From: Hyphomicrobiales bacterium
GTDB taxonomy: Bacteria > Pseudomonadota > Alphaproteobacteria > Rhizobiales > Beijerinckiaceae
Assembly: GCA_003963405.1 (NCBI GenBank)
Contig: RXIY01000064.1
Location: 1-64,000 of the forward strand
Direction: 5' to 3'
Length of the DNA: 64,000 nt
This document shows, one piece after another, positions 54,421 through 61,475 of the stretch. The notes under the pieces were generated by a model. The model was not told where the DNA came from. It searched no databases and worked only from the letters and a program-made list of their open reading frames with translations. Each line of letters begins with the position of its first letter. Position 1 is the stretch's first letter. Both the position numbers and the translations under genes were made by a program.

Positions 54421-55617
54421 TTAGGGGATGACGGCCCGGCCGATGTTGCCGATCGTCGAGCCCACGGAATTGACCGTGCGCTTGACGAGGCCGAAGGCGC
54501 CGCCGGTCTCGGCGGGAGCCTGCGGCGGCGGCGGCGCGGGGGGCGGGGCCGGAAGCGCGACCTCCGCCGCCGGCGCGGGCGTCTCGGTCGCCGGCTTCGG
54601 GGGCTTGGCGGCCGTCTGCTGGGAACCCTGGGGCTTGGGCTTCGCCGTTTTCGCCGGGGGCTTGGCGGCCGGCTTTGCGGCAGGCTTCGCCACTGGCTTG
54701 GCCGACTCGCTTGCCGGAGCCTCTGACTCGGCTGGAGCCGCCGCAGGTTGCAGCGCCGCCGTCGTGGCGGCGGGCGCGGGCTTCGCCGGCGCCGGCAGGG
54801 GAGCGGTCACGGCGGGTTCAGACGCCGATGCGACAGGCTTGGCTGGCGGGGCCGCAGGCTTGGCTGCCGCCGCAGGCCTGGCCGACGTCGCGTCAGATTT
54901 GGCCGCAGCGGCCACAGGCTTGGCCGGCGGCGCGACAGCATCCTGATTCTCCACCGGAACAACCGGAAGCGGAACAGCCGTAGTCGAGACGTTGGCGGGG
55001 GCCGCCTCCGGCGCCGCATCCGTCCTGGCGGCGGGCTGGGGCGCGGCGGCCGGCTCGCTTGCCTCCACCTTTTCGGCAGGCGGAGCCACGCCGGAGTCTG
55101 GATCGGGAGCCTCGAGCGACGCTTCATCGGCTTCCGGCGCGAGCGGGGCGGGCTCTTCCGGCGGCGCGATCCTGGCGATCGCCGGCTCCTCGCCGACGCG
55201 GGGGCCTTTGGCGATCGTCCAGCCGAGCCCCGCAAGGCCGGCGGCGATGATCGCCACGGAAAGATAGACGAGCTTGCGGCGGCGGGCGCTCTCGGCCTCC
55301 CCGGCCTCGAACGCCTCGGGGCCGTCGGCGCGGGGCCTCTCGCGCGCAGGGATCGCGTCGGGCGCAGGGATCGCGTCGGGCGCGAAGGATGGGAGCGACG
55401 CCGCGCGAGGCCGCGCCTCCGACCGGCGCGCATGGAATTCGGGCGCCTGGCCATGTGATCCGGGAGCGGCGCCCTGCTTGCGGCCGGCGTCGAACCGCGG
55501 CTCGAGACTGACCTCGGGCGCCGGAGACGCGCCGACCGGCTCTGTTTCCCGCCGCAGGAGTTCCTTGAACTCCGCGAAAGCGGCCTTGAGTTCCTCGTCG
55601 TCGCCTCGTTGATTCAT
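54421..55617 (-). CDS. Pro/Ala-rich single-span membrane protein
   Basis: This 398-residue protein has an acidic helical N terminus (MNQRGDDEELKAAFAEFKEL), a polar linker, one membrane span (about 115-133, LVYLSVAIIAAGLAGLGW) preceded by a basic stretch (ARRRK), and about 250 residues of Pro/Ala/Lys-rich low-complexity sequence in the periplasm. It ends in a short hydrophobic helix (VNSVGSTIGNIGRAVIP). The layout resembles TonB- or SPOR-like spacers, but no end domain is recognisable. It may bridge the inner membrane to the cell wall. Function is unknown; low complexity makes the frame the best evidence that it is coding. Confidence 0.7.
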   Translation of the reverse strand: MNQRGDDEELKAAFAEFKELLRRETEPVGASPAPEVSLEPRFDAGRKQGAAPGSHGQAPEFHARRSEARPRAASLPSFAPDAIPAPDAIPARERPRADGPEAFEAGEAESARRRKLVYLSVAIIAAGLAGLGWTIAKGPRVGEEPAIARIAPPEEPAPLAPEADEASLEAPDPDSGVAPPAEKVEASEPAAAPQPAARTDAAPEAAPANVSTTAVPLPVVPVENQDAVAPPAKPVAAAAKSDATSARPAAAAKPAAPPAKPVASASEPAVTAPLPAPAKPAPAATTAALQPAAAPAESEAPASESAKPVAKPAAKPAAKPPAKTAKPKPQGSQQTAAKPPKPATETPAPAAEVALPAPPPAPPPPQAPAETGGAFGLVKRTVNSVGSTIGNIGRAVIP

Positions 55618-55775
55618 GCCTACTCACTCATGCTGGCGTGCGGGCCGCCCAAATGGGACGGATCGGGGGACGCCGCGTCGCGGCCGCACCCGGGCCGGAT
55701 TCTCCCGGCGAAGTCGGCGCCATGAAAAATCGAAATTGTGGCGGTACTTCGCCTGCGCAAAAGCGGCCCCGCGGC

Positions 55776-55800
55776 GGAACAAGCGGGCGAAGCCCGCGTT
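55776..55800 (+). promoter_or_regulatory. EcfG-type general stress promoter for csbD
   Basis: GGAAC (55776-55780) and CGTT (55797-55800) are 16 bases apart, 55 bases before the csbD start. The spacer contains the palindrome GCGGGC-GAA-GCCCGC. CsbD proteins belong to the general stress regulon in many alphaproteobacteria, which agrees with this promoter type. Confidence 0.75.
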
Positions 55801-55855
55801 CTAACGCGCATTGGGCGGGCGGCTCACGCTCCCCGCCAAACGTCAGGAGGCCGCT

Positions 55856-56056
55856 ATGGACTGGAACCGCGTGGAAGGCAACTGGAAACAGTTCAAAGGC
55901 AAGATCAAGGAGAAATGGGGCCAGCTCACCGACGACGACATCGATCGTATGGAAGGCAGCCGCGAGCAGTTCGAAGGCAAGATTCAGGAGAGATATGGCA
56001 TCGGCAAGGACCAGGCCAAGCAGAACGTCGACGACTGGCTGAAAAATCTCCAGTAA
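55856..56056 (+). CDS. csbD: CsbD-family general stress protein
   Basis: The 66-residue protein, MDWNRVEGNWKQFKGKIKEK onward, matches CsbD, with two similar helical halves: WNRVEGNWKQFKGKIKEKWG and REQFEGKIQERYGIGKDQAK. It is hydrophilic and helical, of unknown biochemical role but induced by general stress. AGGAGG lies five bases before ATG 55856; an in-frame start 45 bases upstream is not supported by a ribosome site. A strong terminator follows. The EcfG promoter upstream supports stress control. Confidence 0.92.
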   Translation: MDWNRVEGNWKQFKGKIKEKWGQLTDDDIDRMEGSREQFEGKIQERYGIGKDQAKQNVDDWLKNLQ

Positions 56057-56105
56057 AAGTCGGGACCCGACGCGCTTTTCTCACGAGGCGCCCTGCGCCT
56101 GCATG

Positions 56106-56137
56106 CCCCCGCCCTCCCGAGGCGGGGGTTTTGTTTT
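56106..56137 (+). terminator. Rho-independent terminator of csbD
   Basis: An eight-base stem CCCCCGCC/GGCGGGGG (56106-56113 with 56121-56128) with a seven-base loop is followed by TTTTGTTTT. Confidence 0.85.
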
Positions 56138-56146
56138 GCCCTGGCC

Positions 56147-56185
56147 AAAAAAGAAACCCCAGCCGGCGCGGGTGCGCGGCTGGGG
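56147..56185 (-). terminator. Rho-independent terminator of the rpsF-rpsR operon
   Basis: On the minus strand an eight-base stem CCCCAGCC/GGCTGGGG (56185-56178 with 56164-56157) with a 13-base loop is followed by TTTCTTTTTT. It lies about 60 bases after rpsR and faces the csbD terminator, so the two transcripts end back to back. Confidence 0.85.
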
Positions 56186-56243
56186 TCGAAAGCCTGGCGC
56201 CGCCCCTCGTTTCAAAGGCGCGGCGCGTCTTCGCGGCGATCTT

Positions 56244-56480
56244 CTAGCGGATCACGTAAGGCAACAGGCCCAGGAAGCGGGCGCGCTTGATGGCCTGGGC
56301 CAGTTCGCGCTGCTTCTTGGCCGAAACCGCGGTGATGCGCGACGGCACGATCTTGCCGCGCTCCGAGATGTAGCGGGAGAGCAGGCGCGTGTCCTTGTAG
56401 TCGATCTTGGGCGCATTGGCGCCCGAGAAGGGGCAGGACTTCCGGCGGCGGAAGAAGGGGCGGCGGGGCGCTGTGCTCAT
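56244..56480 (-). CDS. rpsR: 30S ribosomal protein S18
   Basis: The 78-residue protein has [39 protein letters not shown] and RFLGLLPYV, the S18 signature. It overlaps rpsF by four bases (ATGA). The expected third gene of the set, rplI (L9), does not follow; a strong terminator does, so L9 must be encoded elsewhere. Confidence 0.97.
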   Translation of the reverse strand: MSTAPRRPFFRRRKSCPFSGANAPKIDYKDTRLLSRYISERGKIVPSRITAVSAKKQRELAQAIKRARFLGLLPYVIR

Positions 56481-56899
56481 TCGGCTTCTCCTTCGGCGCG
56501 GCCTTCCTCACGGCGCGGGCGACGGTCGCCACGCGGGCCGCCCGGACCGCCGCGACGCTCGCCGCGGTCGTCGTCATCGCGCTTGCGCAGCTGCGCCGAC
56601 GGGCCTTCCTCCAGCTCCTCGACGCGCAGCGTCAGGACGCGGAGAATGTCTTCGTTGATGCTCTGCTGGCGCTCCAGCTCGGCGATGGCCGCCGGCGGGG
56701 CGTCGATGTTCATGAGCGTGAAGTGGGCCTTGCGGTTCTTCTTGATCCGATAGGCCAGCGACTTGACGCCCCAATATTCGGTCTTGCCGACCGTGCCGCC
56801 GAGCGACGCGACGACATTCTTGAACTGCCCGGTCAGAGTCTCCACCTGCTGGGGAGAAATATCCTGACGGGCGAGATAGACATGCTCGTAAAGAGGCAT
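56477..56899 (-). CDS. rpsF: 30S ribosomal protein S6
   Basis: The 140-residue protein starts [20 protein letters not shown] and continues with [19 protein letters not shown] and [10 protein letters not shown], typical of S6. The C-terminal 35 residues are charged and Gly/Arg-rich ([20 protein letters not shown]), as in many alphaproteobacteria. I start at ATG 56899 behind AAAGG; a longer start is not supported. A sigma70 promoter and a leader of about 165 bases with a hairpin precede it, which may carry S6:S18 autoregulation. Confidence 0.96.
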   Translation of the reverse strand: MPLYEHVYLARQDISPQQVETLTGQFKNVVASLGGTVGKTEYWGVKSLAYRIKKNRKAHFTLMNIDAPPAAIAELERQQSINEDILRVLTLRVEELEEGPSAQLRKRDDDDRGERRGGPGGPRGDRRPRREEGRAEGEAE

Positions 56900-57071
56900 G
56901 ATTTTTCGCCTTTCCGTTGCCGCGAGCCGTTCCGGCGCCAAGCCCTTCGAGCCAATGGGAAAGGCTCGAGAGGAAATGAGATCGAAGGCGGAGACACGGG
57001 AAGGCGGGAGATCCCTCGCCCCGTCGGGGCGCTTCCGTTCAGCCCCCGGCCGGGAACCTCGCGATGCGCGC

Positions 57072-57099
57072 CTTATACGCGCCTTTGCGCAGGATGCAA
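57072..57099 (-). promoter_or_regulatory. Sigma70 promoter of rpsF-rpsR
   Basis: On the minus strand TTGCAT (57099-57094) and TATAAG (57077-57072) are 16 bases apart, giving a leader of about 165 bases. In the leader CGAGCC/GGCTCG (56948-56953 and 56963-56968) form a hairpin with a nine-base loop, followed by CCG-containing sequence, which may relate to the known S6:S18 autoregulatory motif. Confidence 0.6.
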
Positions 57100-57119
57100 G
57101 CGATCGCGTCGCCCCGTTC

Positions 57120-57148
57120 TTGTCGGCGCCCGCGCGCTTGGGCTATGT
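57120..57148 (+). promoter_or_regulatory. Sigma70-type promoter of the small lipoprotein gene
   Basis: TTGTCG (57120-57125) and CTATGT (57143-57148) are 17 bases apart and 28 bases before ATG 57177. The promoter is divergent from that of rpsF, 21 bases away. Confidence 0.5.
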
Positions 57149-57176
57149 TCCGCGCGCACTGGCCGCGGGGGAGCGC

Positions 57177-57314
57177 ATGAAAATCAGTCTGGCGAAGGTT
57201 CTGGCGTTGATTGGCCTCGCCCTCGCGCTCTCGGCCTGCGACAAATGCGGCGGATTCGAGGAAATCCGCATCCCCGGCCAGCCCCACGCCTGCCGGAGCG
57301 GGGCCGCGCAATAG
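57177..57314 (+). CDS. 45-residue lipoprotein
   Basis: The product is 45 residues: a lipoprotein signal (MKISLAKVLALIGLALALSA) with lipobox LSAC, so Cys21 would be lipidated, then a mature part of about 24 residues with another Cys (DKCGGFEEIRIPGQPHACRS) and a third Cys near the end. Short lipoproteins of this kind with paired Cys are common in alphaproteobacteria but have no known role. GGGGGAG lies close to the ATG and a promoter is visible upstream. panB follows after 67 bases. Confidence 0.72.
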   Translation: MKISLAKVLALIGLALALSACDKCGGFEEIRIPGQPHACRSGAAQ

Positions 57315-57381
57315 AGCCGAAGCCCTGGGAGGCGCGTCGCCGCCCGGCTGCGCGCAGCACAAACGACAGCGGGAGCCCTGC

Positions 57382-58194
57382 GTGTCGAAAGCCGACCTTT
57401 TGCTGGAAAAGAAACGACGCGGCGAGAAGATCGTCGTCGTCACCTCCTATGACGCGCCTACCGCCCGCATCGAGGCCGAGGCGGGCGTCGACGTCATCCT
57501 CGTGGGCGACAGCGTCGGCGTCAATGTGCTGGGCTACGCCCACGAGCGCGAGGTCACGCTCTCCGACATGGCCCATCACATCGCGGCCGTGCGGCGCGGC
57601 GCGCCGGACATCTACATCATGGGCGATCTCCCCTACGCGACCTATGACACGCCCGAGCAGGCGCTCGCCAGTTCTCGCCTCCTGCGCGACGCGGGCGCGG
57701 ATTGCGTCAAGTTCGAAGGCGCGCAGCCCGAGATCGTCGCCGCCCTGACGGCGGCGGGCTTCGATGTCTGCGGCCATCTGGGGCTCGAGTCGCAGCATCA
57801 AGAAATAAAGCGGCGCCAGGGCAAGACCGCCGCCGCCGCCGCCAAGCTCTATGACGACGCGCTCGAAGCCGATGCGGCGGGGCAGAAATTCCTGGTGCTG
57901 GAGCTCGTGCCGCAGGAGCTCGCCGCGCGCATCACGCGAAGAGTGAAGGCGGCGACGATCGGCATCGGCGCGGGGCCCCAAACCGACGGGCAAGTGCTCG
58001 TCGTCAATGATCTCGCCGGCGTGACGGCGCGTGACTTCAAGCATAACCGGCGCTATGGAGACATCGGCGCGGCTTTGCGCGCCGCCGTCGGCGCCTATGC
58101 CGCCGAGGTGCGCGCGGGCGTCTTTCCGGGGCCGGAGCAGAGCTTCCACATGGCCGAGGAGGAACGCGCCGCTTTCGAGAGGATGCGCCCGTGA
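57382..58194 (+). CDS. panB: 3-methyl-2-oxobutanoate hydroxymethyltransferase
   Basis: The 270-residue enzyme shows VVVTSYDAPTARIEAEAGVD, VILVGDSVGVNVLGY (metal-site Asp-Ser region), VKFEGAQPEIVAALTAAG, CGHLGLESQH and IGIGAGPQTDGQVLV. It adds a hydroxymethyl group from methylene-THF to ketoisovalerate in pantothenate synthesis. The start is GTG 57382 with GGGAG seven bases upstream; the frame is open further 5' but overlaps the lipoprotein region. It overlaps hemH by four bases (GTGA). panC is not in the window. Confidence 0.95.
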   Translation: MSKADLLLEKKRRGEKIVVVTSYDAPTARIEAEAGVDVILVGDSVGVNVLGYAHEREVTLSDMAHHIAAVRRGAPDIYIMGDLPYATYDTPEQALASSRLLRDAGADCVKFEGAQPEIVAALTAAGFDVCGHLGLESQHQEIKRRQGKTAAAAAKLYDDALEADAAGQKFLVLELVPQELAARITRRVKAATIGIGAGPQTDGQVLVVNDLAGVTARDFKHNRRYGDIGAALRAAVGAYAAEVRAGVFPGPEQSFHMAEEERAAFERMRP

Positions 58195-59192
58195 CGTCGC
58201 TTGATTCGCCTGTCGGACTTCTGCTCGTCAATCTCGGCACGCCCGACGCGCCAGATGCGCCCGCAGTGCGCCGCTATCTGGCGCAATTCCTGTCCGACCC
58301 CCGCGTCGTCGATCTGCCGCGCCTGCTCTGGCTCCCCGTTCTTTACGGCGTTGTGCTGAACACGCGGCCGAAGAAATCCGCCCATGCCTATCAATCGATC
58401 TGGAACCACGACATCGGCGAGGGGCCGCTGAAGACCATCACCCGGCGGCAGGCGGAAAAGCTCGCGGCGCGCGGGCTCGACGGCAAGGCGCCGGTCATCG
58501 TCGATTACGCCCTGCGCTACGGCTCGCCCTCGCTTCCGTCGCGCATCGAGGCGCTGATGGCCAAAGGCTGCGAGCGGATCGTCCTTCTACCGCTTTACCC
58601 GCAATATGCGGCCTCGACCAGCGCCTCCGTGGCCGACGACGCCTTCGCCGCGCTGATGCGGATGCGCAAGCAGCCGGCGCTGCGCATCGGCGCGCCCTAT
58701 TACGACGATCCGGCCTATATAGAGGCGCTCGCCGCGAGCGTGAGGCGCGAACTCGCCGCGCTCGATTTCGAGCCCGAGGTCGTGCTCGCCTCCTTCCACG
58801 GCCTGCCGCAGGCGCAGGTCGATCGCGGCGATCCCTATCGGGGCCATTGCGAAGCGACCTGGCGCCTGCTGCGCGAGGCGCTCGGCATGTCCGAGGACAG
58901 GCTGCGCCTTTCCTTCCAGTCGCGTTTCGGACCGGCGAAATGGATAGGCCCCTATACGAGCGACGTGGTCGCCGAGCTTGCGCAAGGCGGGGTGAAACGC
59001 CTCGCCATCGTCGCGCCGGGCTTTTCCGCCGACTGTCTCGAAACCATCGAGGAGCTGGGCGTCGAAATCCGCGATCTCTTCCTCGAAAAGGGGGGCGAGA
59101 AATTCGCCCGGCTTCCCTGCCTCAACGACGGCGACGAGAGCATGGCGCTCATCGAGACGCTGGCGCGGCGGGAAATCGCCGGCTGGGTCTAG
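58191..59192 (+). CDS. hemH: Ferrochelatase
   Basis: The 333-residue protein contains GLLLVNLGTPDAPDAPAVRRYL, VDYALRYGSPSLPSRIEAL, LLPLYPQYAASTSASVADD, the catalytic His in VLASFHGLPQAQV, SFQSRFGPAKWIGPYT and VAPGFSADCLETIEE with the conserved Glu. It inserts iron into protoporphyrin IX at the membrane. It begins at GTG overlapping the panB stop, an uncommon pair that should be co-translated. Length and all active-site motifs are normal. Confidence 0.96.
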   Translation: MTSLDSPVGLLLVNLGTPDAPDAPAVRRYLAQFLSDPRVVDLPRLLWLPVLYGVVLNTRPKKSAHAYQSIWNHDIGEGPLKTITRRQAEKLAARGLDGKAPVIVDYALRYGSPSLPSRIEALMAKGCERIVLLPLYPQYAASTSASVADDAFAALMRMRKQPALRIGAPYYDDPAYIEALAASVRRELAALDFEPEVVLASFHGLPQAQVDRGDPYRGHCEATWRLLREALGMSEDRLRLSFQSRFGPAKWIGPYTSDVVAELAQGGVKRLAIVAPGFSADCLETIEELGVEIRDLFLEKGGEKFARLPCLNDGDESMALIETLARREIAGWV

Positions 59193-59235
59193 GGTTCTCC
59201 CCGCTCCCGCCAAAATCTTGCTGCTCAATGGACCA

Positions 59236-59550
59236 ATGACCGGATTTCGTTACACGCTCGTCGCCGCCCTTTTGACCCTCGCCGGCGCGGCGCAGGCGCA
59301 GGAGGCGGCGCCCGCGACGGGCGGCCAGCTGATCGGAGGGATTGTCGAGGCGCTCGGCATCCGCAAGCCGCCGCCGGCGGCGCCGGATTTCGTGCGTGAG
59401 TCGCGCCCCGAACAGATGGACTATCTGCCGATGACGCCGAGGCCCGAAAAACGCAAGACCGCCGCCGAGTTGCAGGCCGCGGGCGCCGAGCTCGAGCGCG
59501 CGGCGGCCGAAAATCGTCGCCGGGGCGCTCGTGTGAAGGTTCCAGACTGA
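59236..59550 (+). CDS. Small exported hypothetical protein
   Basis: This 104-residue product has a signal peptide (MTGFRYTLVAALLTLAGAAQ, cleavage after AQA) and a hydrophilic mature part with a Gly/Pro-rich start (GGQLIGGIVEALGIRKPPPA), a central DYLPMTPRPEKRKTAAEL and a coil-forming AAGAELERAAAEN. I do not recognise a family. ATG 59236 is chosen over TTG 59218 because it begins the signal peptide. It follows hemH by 43 bases and converges with a small membrane-protein pair. Confidence 0.72.
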   Translation: MTGFRYTLVAALLTLAGAAQAQEAAPATGGQLIGGIVEALGIRKPPPAAPDFVRESRPEQMDYLPMTPRPEKRKTAAELQAAGAELERAAAENRRRGARVKVPD

Positions 59551-59559
59551 CTTCGCCCG

Positions 59560-59862
59560 TTACGCGCCGAAATAGAAGCGCGCGAGATAGGCCGCGATCA
59601 TCAGAAGGGCGAAGATCAGCGAATAGGCGATCCAGACCTTGAAGGCGCGCCGCTCCTCCGTCAGATCAGACCGCTTCTTGACCGCGCGCACATAGACGCC
59701 GGCGAGGAAGATGGCGACGAAGCAAATATAGAGGGAAATGAGCGCGGTGAGCTGCGCGCTATAGGCTTCGGCAGCCTCCCGCGTCGGCGCGCCGTTGAAG
59801 ACGGCGGAAATCAGATCGCCGAGCGACGCCCGCGCGGCGACCGGCGCGCCGTCGTCAGTCAT
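59560..59862 (-). CDS. Small membrane protein with two spans
   Basis: The 100-residue protein has a polar N terminus (MTDDGAPVAARASLGDLIS), a first span (about 38-58, LTALISLYICFVAIFLAGVY), a basic loop (RAVKKRSDLTEERRAFK) and a second span (about 75-95). ATG 59862 has GGGGGAGGGG upstream; a TTG at 59898 overlapping the previous stop is an alternative. It is the second gene of a pair of membrane proteins. No family is recognised. Confidence 0.7.
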   Translation of the reverse strand: MTDDGAPVAARASLGDLISAVFNGAPTREAAEAYSAQLTALISLYICFVAIFLAGVYVRAVKKRSDLTEERRAFKVWIAYSLIFALLMIAAYLARFYFGA

Positions 59863-59894
59863 GAGCCCCCTCCCCCGGACAATCCCTCTCTCCG

Positions 59895-60173
59895 TCAATC
59901 AATGAACGGTCCGACAGCGCCTGAAAAGCTGAAGCCCGCCTCCGCGACATACCAGGCGCCGATGACGGCGAGGCCGAGATAGGCGAAGCGCCCCGCGTAA
60001 GGGATGATGCTGACGACGAAGACGCCGAGCAGAGCGAGCGGCCAGGAGATCGCAAACCAGCGCATCACGGTCACGACGCTCAGCGGAACGGCGAGGAGCG
60101 AGAACAGCAACAAGGCCCAGCCGAGCGTCAGGCCGATCGGTTTGAGAAGCGGCGGCGGCAATTTTTCGAGCAT
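59895..60173 (-). CDS. Small membrane protein with three spans
   Basis: The 92-residue protein, MLEKLPPPLLKPIGLTLGWA onward, has three hydrophobic segments covering most of its length (LLLFSLLAVPLSVVTVM, ISWPLALLGVFVVSIIPYAG, FAYLGLAVIGAWYVAEAG). GGAAAGG lies just before ATG 60173. It is 32 bases before the next membrane-protein gene and the two are probably co-transcribed. I cannot assign a function. The 259-base gap to the PilZ-like gene upstream holds no other gene; a T-rich stretch at 60307-60319 may contain the promoter. Confidence 0.72.
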   Translation of the reverse strand: MLEKLPPPLLKPIGLTLGWALLLFSLLAVPLSVVTVMRWFAISWPLALLGVFVVSIIPYAGRFAYLGLAVIGAWYVAEAGFSFSGAVGPFID

Positions 60174-60432
60174 GGCCTTTCCCTCTTTCTTTTCTCGGGC
60201 GAGCATAGGCGAGCCGAAAGAGGCGCGGAAGCCGCGCGCGCCGCCGGTCGGCGGCGAAAACTCGCCAGCGGCGCGGCCTTTGCAATCTGCGCCTTGCCTA
60301 CAATTTTAATGTCCTTTTTTGAGGGATCGGCACGCCTGCGGTGCAAAAAGGGCGTGCGGGCGGCTGCGGACGACAGCGAAGCATTCGCGGTCTTTCGTCG
60401 TGCCCGCGTTCGAGGATGCGGACAAGACATTC

Positions 60433-61038
60433 ATGGCGTCGACAATGCACATTTCTCTTTCTCCCGCCGCCGGTCACATGGAAACTGGCGACCCGGCGCG
60501 CGTGCCGCTCTCCCTGACCGGCAGATACCTGCTGGTCGGATCGGTTCACGAATATGACTGCCGCACGCATGAAATCTCGGCCGATGCGGTTTCGCTCTTC
60601 GCGCCGGTCGTCTCGACCCCCGGCGAAAAGGTCGTGCTCTATCTGGACGAGCTCGGCCGGTTGACGGGCTCGATCTCACGGGTCACGCAGATCGGCTTCG
60701 ATATGCGCCTCGAACTGACGGCGCGGCGCCGCGAGAAGCTCGAAAGCCAACTCGCCTGGCGCGCAGGCTCCGAGACGCCCGGCGCCCGCCAGCGCGAGCA
60801 TCTCACGCCCGAGAACGGCGTCGCCATCTTGCGGCGGGGGAACGGTCGCGAGCATTTCGTGCGCATTCGCAGCCTTTCCGTGTCAGACGTGGCGCTCGAG
60901 ACCGATCAGCGCGTGCTTCTCGGCGAAGAGGTCCTCGTCGGCGCCACGCCCGCGAAAGTCGTGCGCGTTCAGGACGGCCAGGTGGCGTGCGAATTTCTGC
61001 GGCCCTTCGAACAGATCGACCGGTCGACGCGGCTGTAG
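60433..61038 (+). CDS. PilZ-like domain protein, two degenerate halves
   Basis: The 201-residue protein has two halves of similar beta-barrel pattern. The first (about 18-105) contains YDCRTHEISADAVSLFAPV and LDELGRLTGSISRV; the second (about 120-195) contains HFVRIRSLSVSDVALETD. These resemble PilZ barrels, but neither shows the RxxxR and D/NxSxxG motifs cleanly, so c-di-GMP binding is doubtful. Start ATG 60433 is preferred; an in-frame start further upstream adds Arg-rich residues. The gene converges with the VOC protein gene and shares a palindrome at its 3' end. Confidence 0.75.
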   Translation: MASTMHISLSPAAGHMETGDPARVPLSLTGRYLLVGSVHEYDCRTHEISADAVSLFAPVVSTPGEKVVLYLDELGRLTGSISRVTQIGFDMRLELTARRREKLESQLAWRAGSETPGARQREHLTPENGVAILRRGNGREHFVRIRSLSVSDVALETDQRVLLGEEVLVGATPAKVVRVQDGQVACEFLRPFEQIDRSTRL

Positions 61039-61046
61039 ATATTCTC

Positions 61047-61071
61047 CCGCCGAAGCGGCGCCCTTCGGCGG
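61047..61071. repeat. Inverted repeat, second copy of the palindrome at 40797-40841
   Basis: CCGCCGAA (61047-61054) pairs with TTCGGCGG (61064-61071) across a nine-base loop, and the flank AAAGCGC continues after the right arm as in the first copy. The two copies share 15 bases across the right arm and flank. This copy lies between two convergent gene ends, the other at the 3' end of ubiB. Confidence 0.6.
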
Positions 61072-61079
61072 AAAGCGCC

Positions 61080-61475
61080 TCAAGCGGCGGGGCGCGGCGT
61101 CATCCAGGCGACGACCGCGCCGCCCGGCTCGGCGAGCACGGCCATGCGGCCGACGCCCGGAATGTCGAAAGCGTCCTTGCAGATCTTCGCGCCCGCCGCC
61201 GCGGCTTTGGCGAGGCGGGCGTCGATGTCGTCGACCGCGATATAGGTGAGCCAATGTTCGGGAACGCCGTCGAAGGCCGCGCCCTTCATTTCGAACATGC
61301 CGCCGACGCGGGCCTCCCCACAGCAGATGATCCAATAGGTCATGTCCGGCATGGTCATGGGCTCGAAACGCCAGCCGAGGGTCTCGGCGTAGAATGTCTG
61401 CGCGCGCGCGACATCGTGGACGGCGAGTTCGCTCCAGCACACGACGCCATGCGGCGCCTGCGGATCAGCGGCCAT
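61080..61475 (-). CDS. VOC-superfamily (glyoxalase-like) protein
   Basis: The 131-residue protein has one vicinal-oxygen-chelate module pair: GVVCWSELAVHDVARAQTFY (about 10-29) with ETLGWRFEPM, then HWLTYIAVDDIDARLAKAA and AVLAEPGGAVVAWM with the Glu ligand. His/Glu metal residues are only partly conserved. VOC proteins cover glyoxalases, dioxygenases and antibiotic-binding proteins, so the reaction is open. GGGAGAG lies before the ATG. It overlaps the upstream SDR gene by 11 bases and is the last gene of the thiamin-linked operon. Confidence 0.85.
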   Translation of the reverse strand: MAADPQAPHGVVCWSELAVHDVARAQTFYAETLGWRFEPMTMPDMTYWIICCGEARVGGMFEMKGAAFDGVPEHWLTYIAVDDIDARLAKAAAAGAKICKDAFDIPGVGRMAVLAEPGGAVVAWMTPRPAA

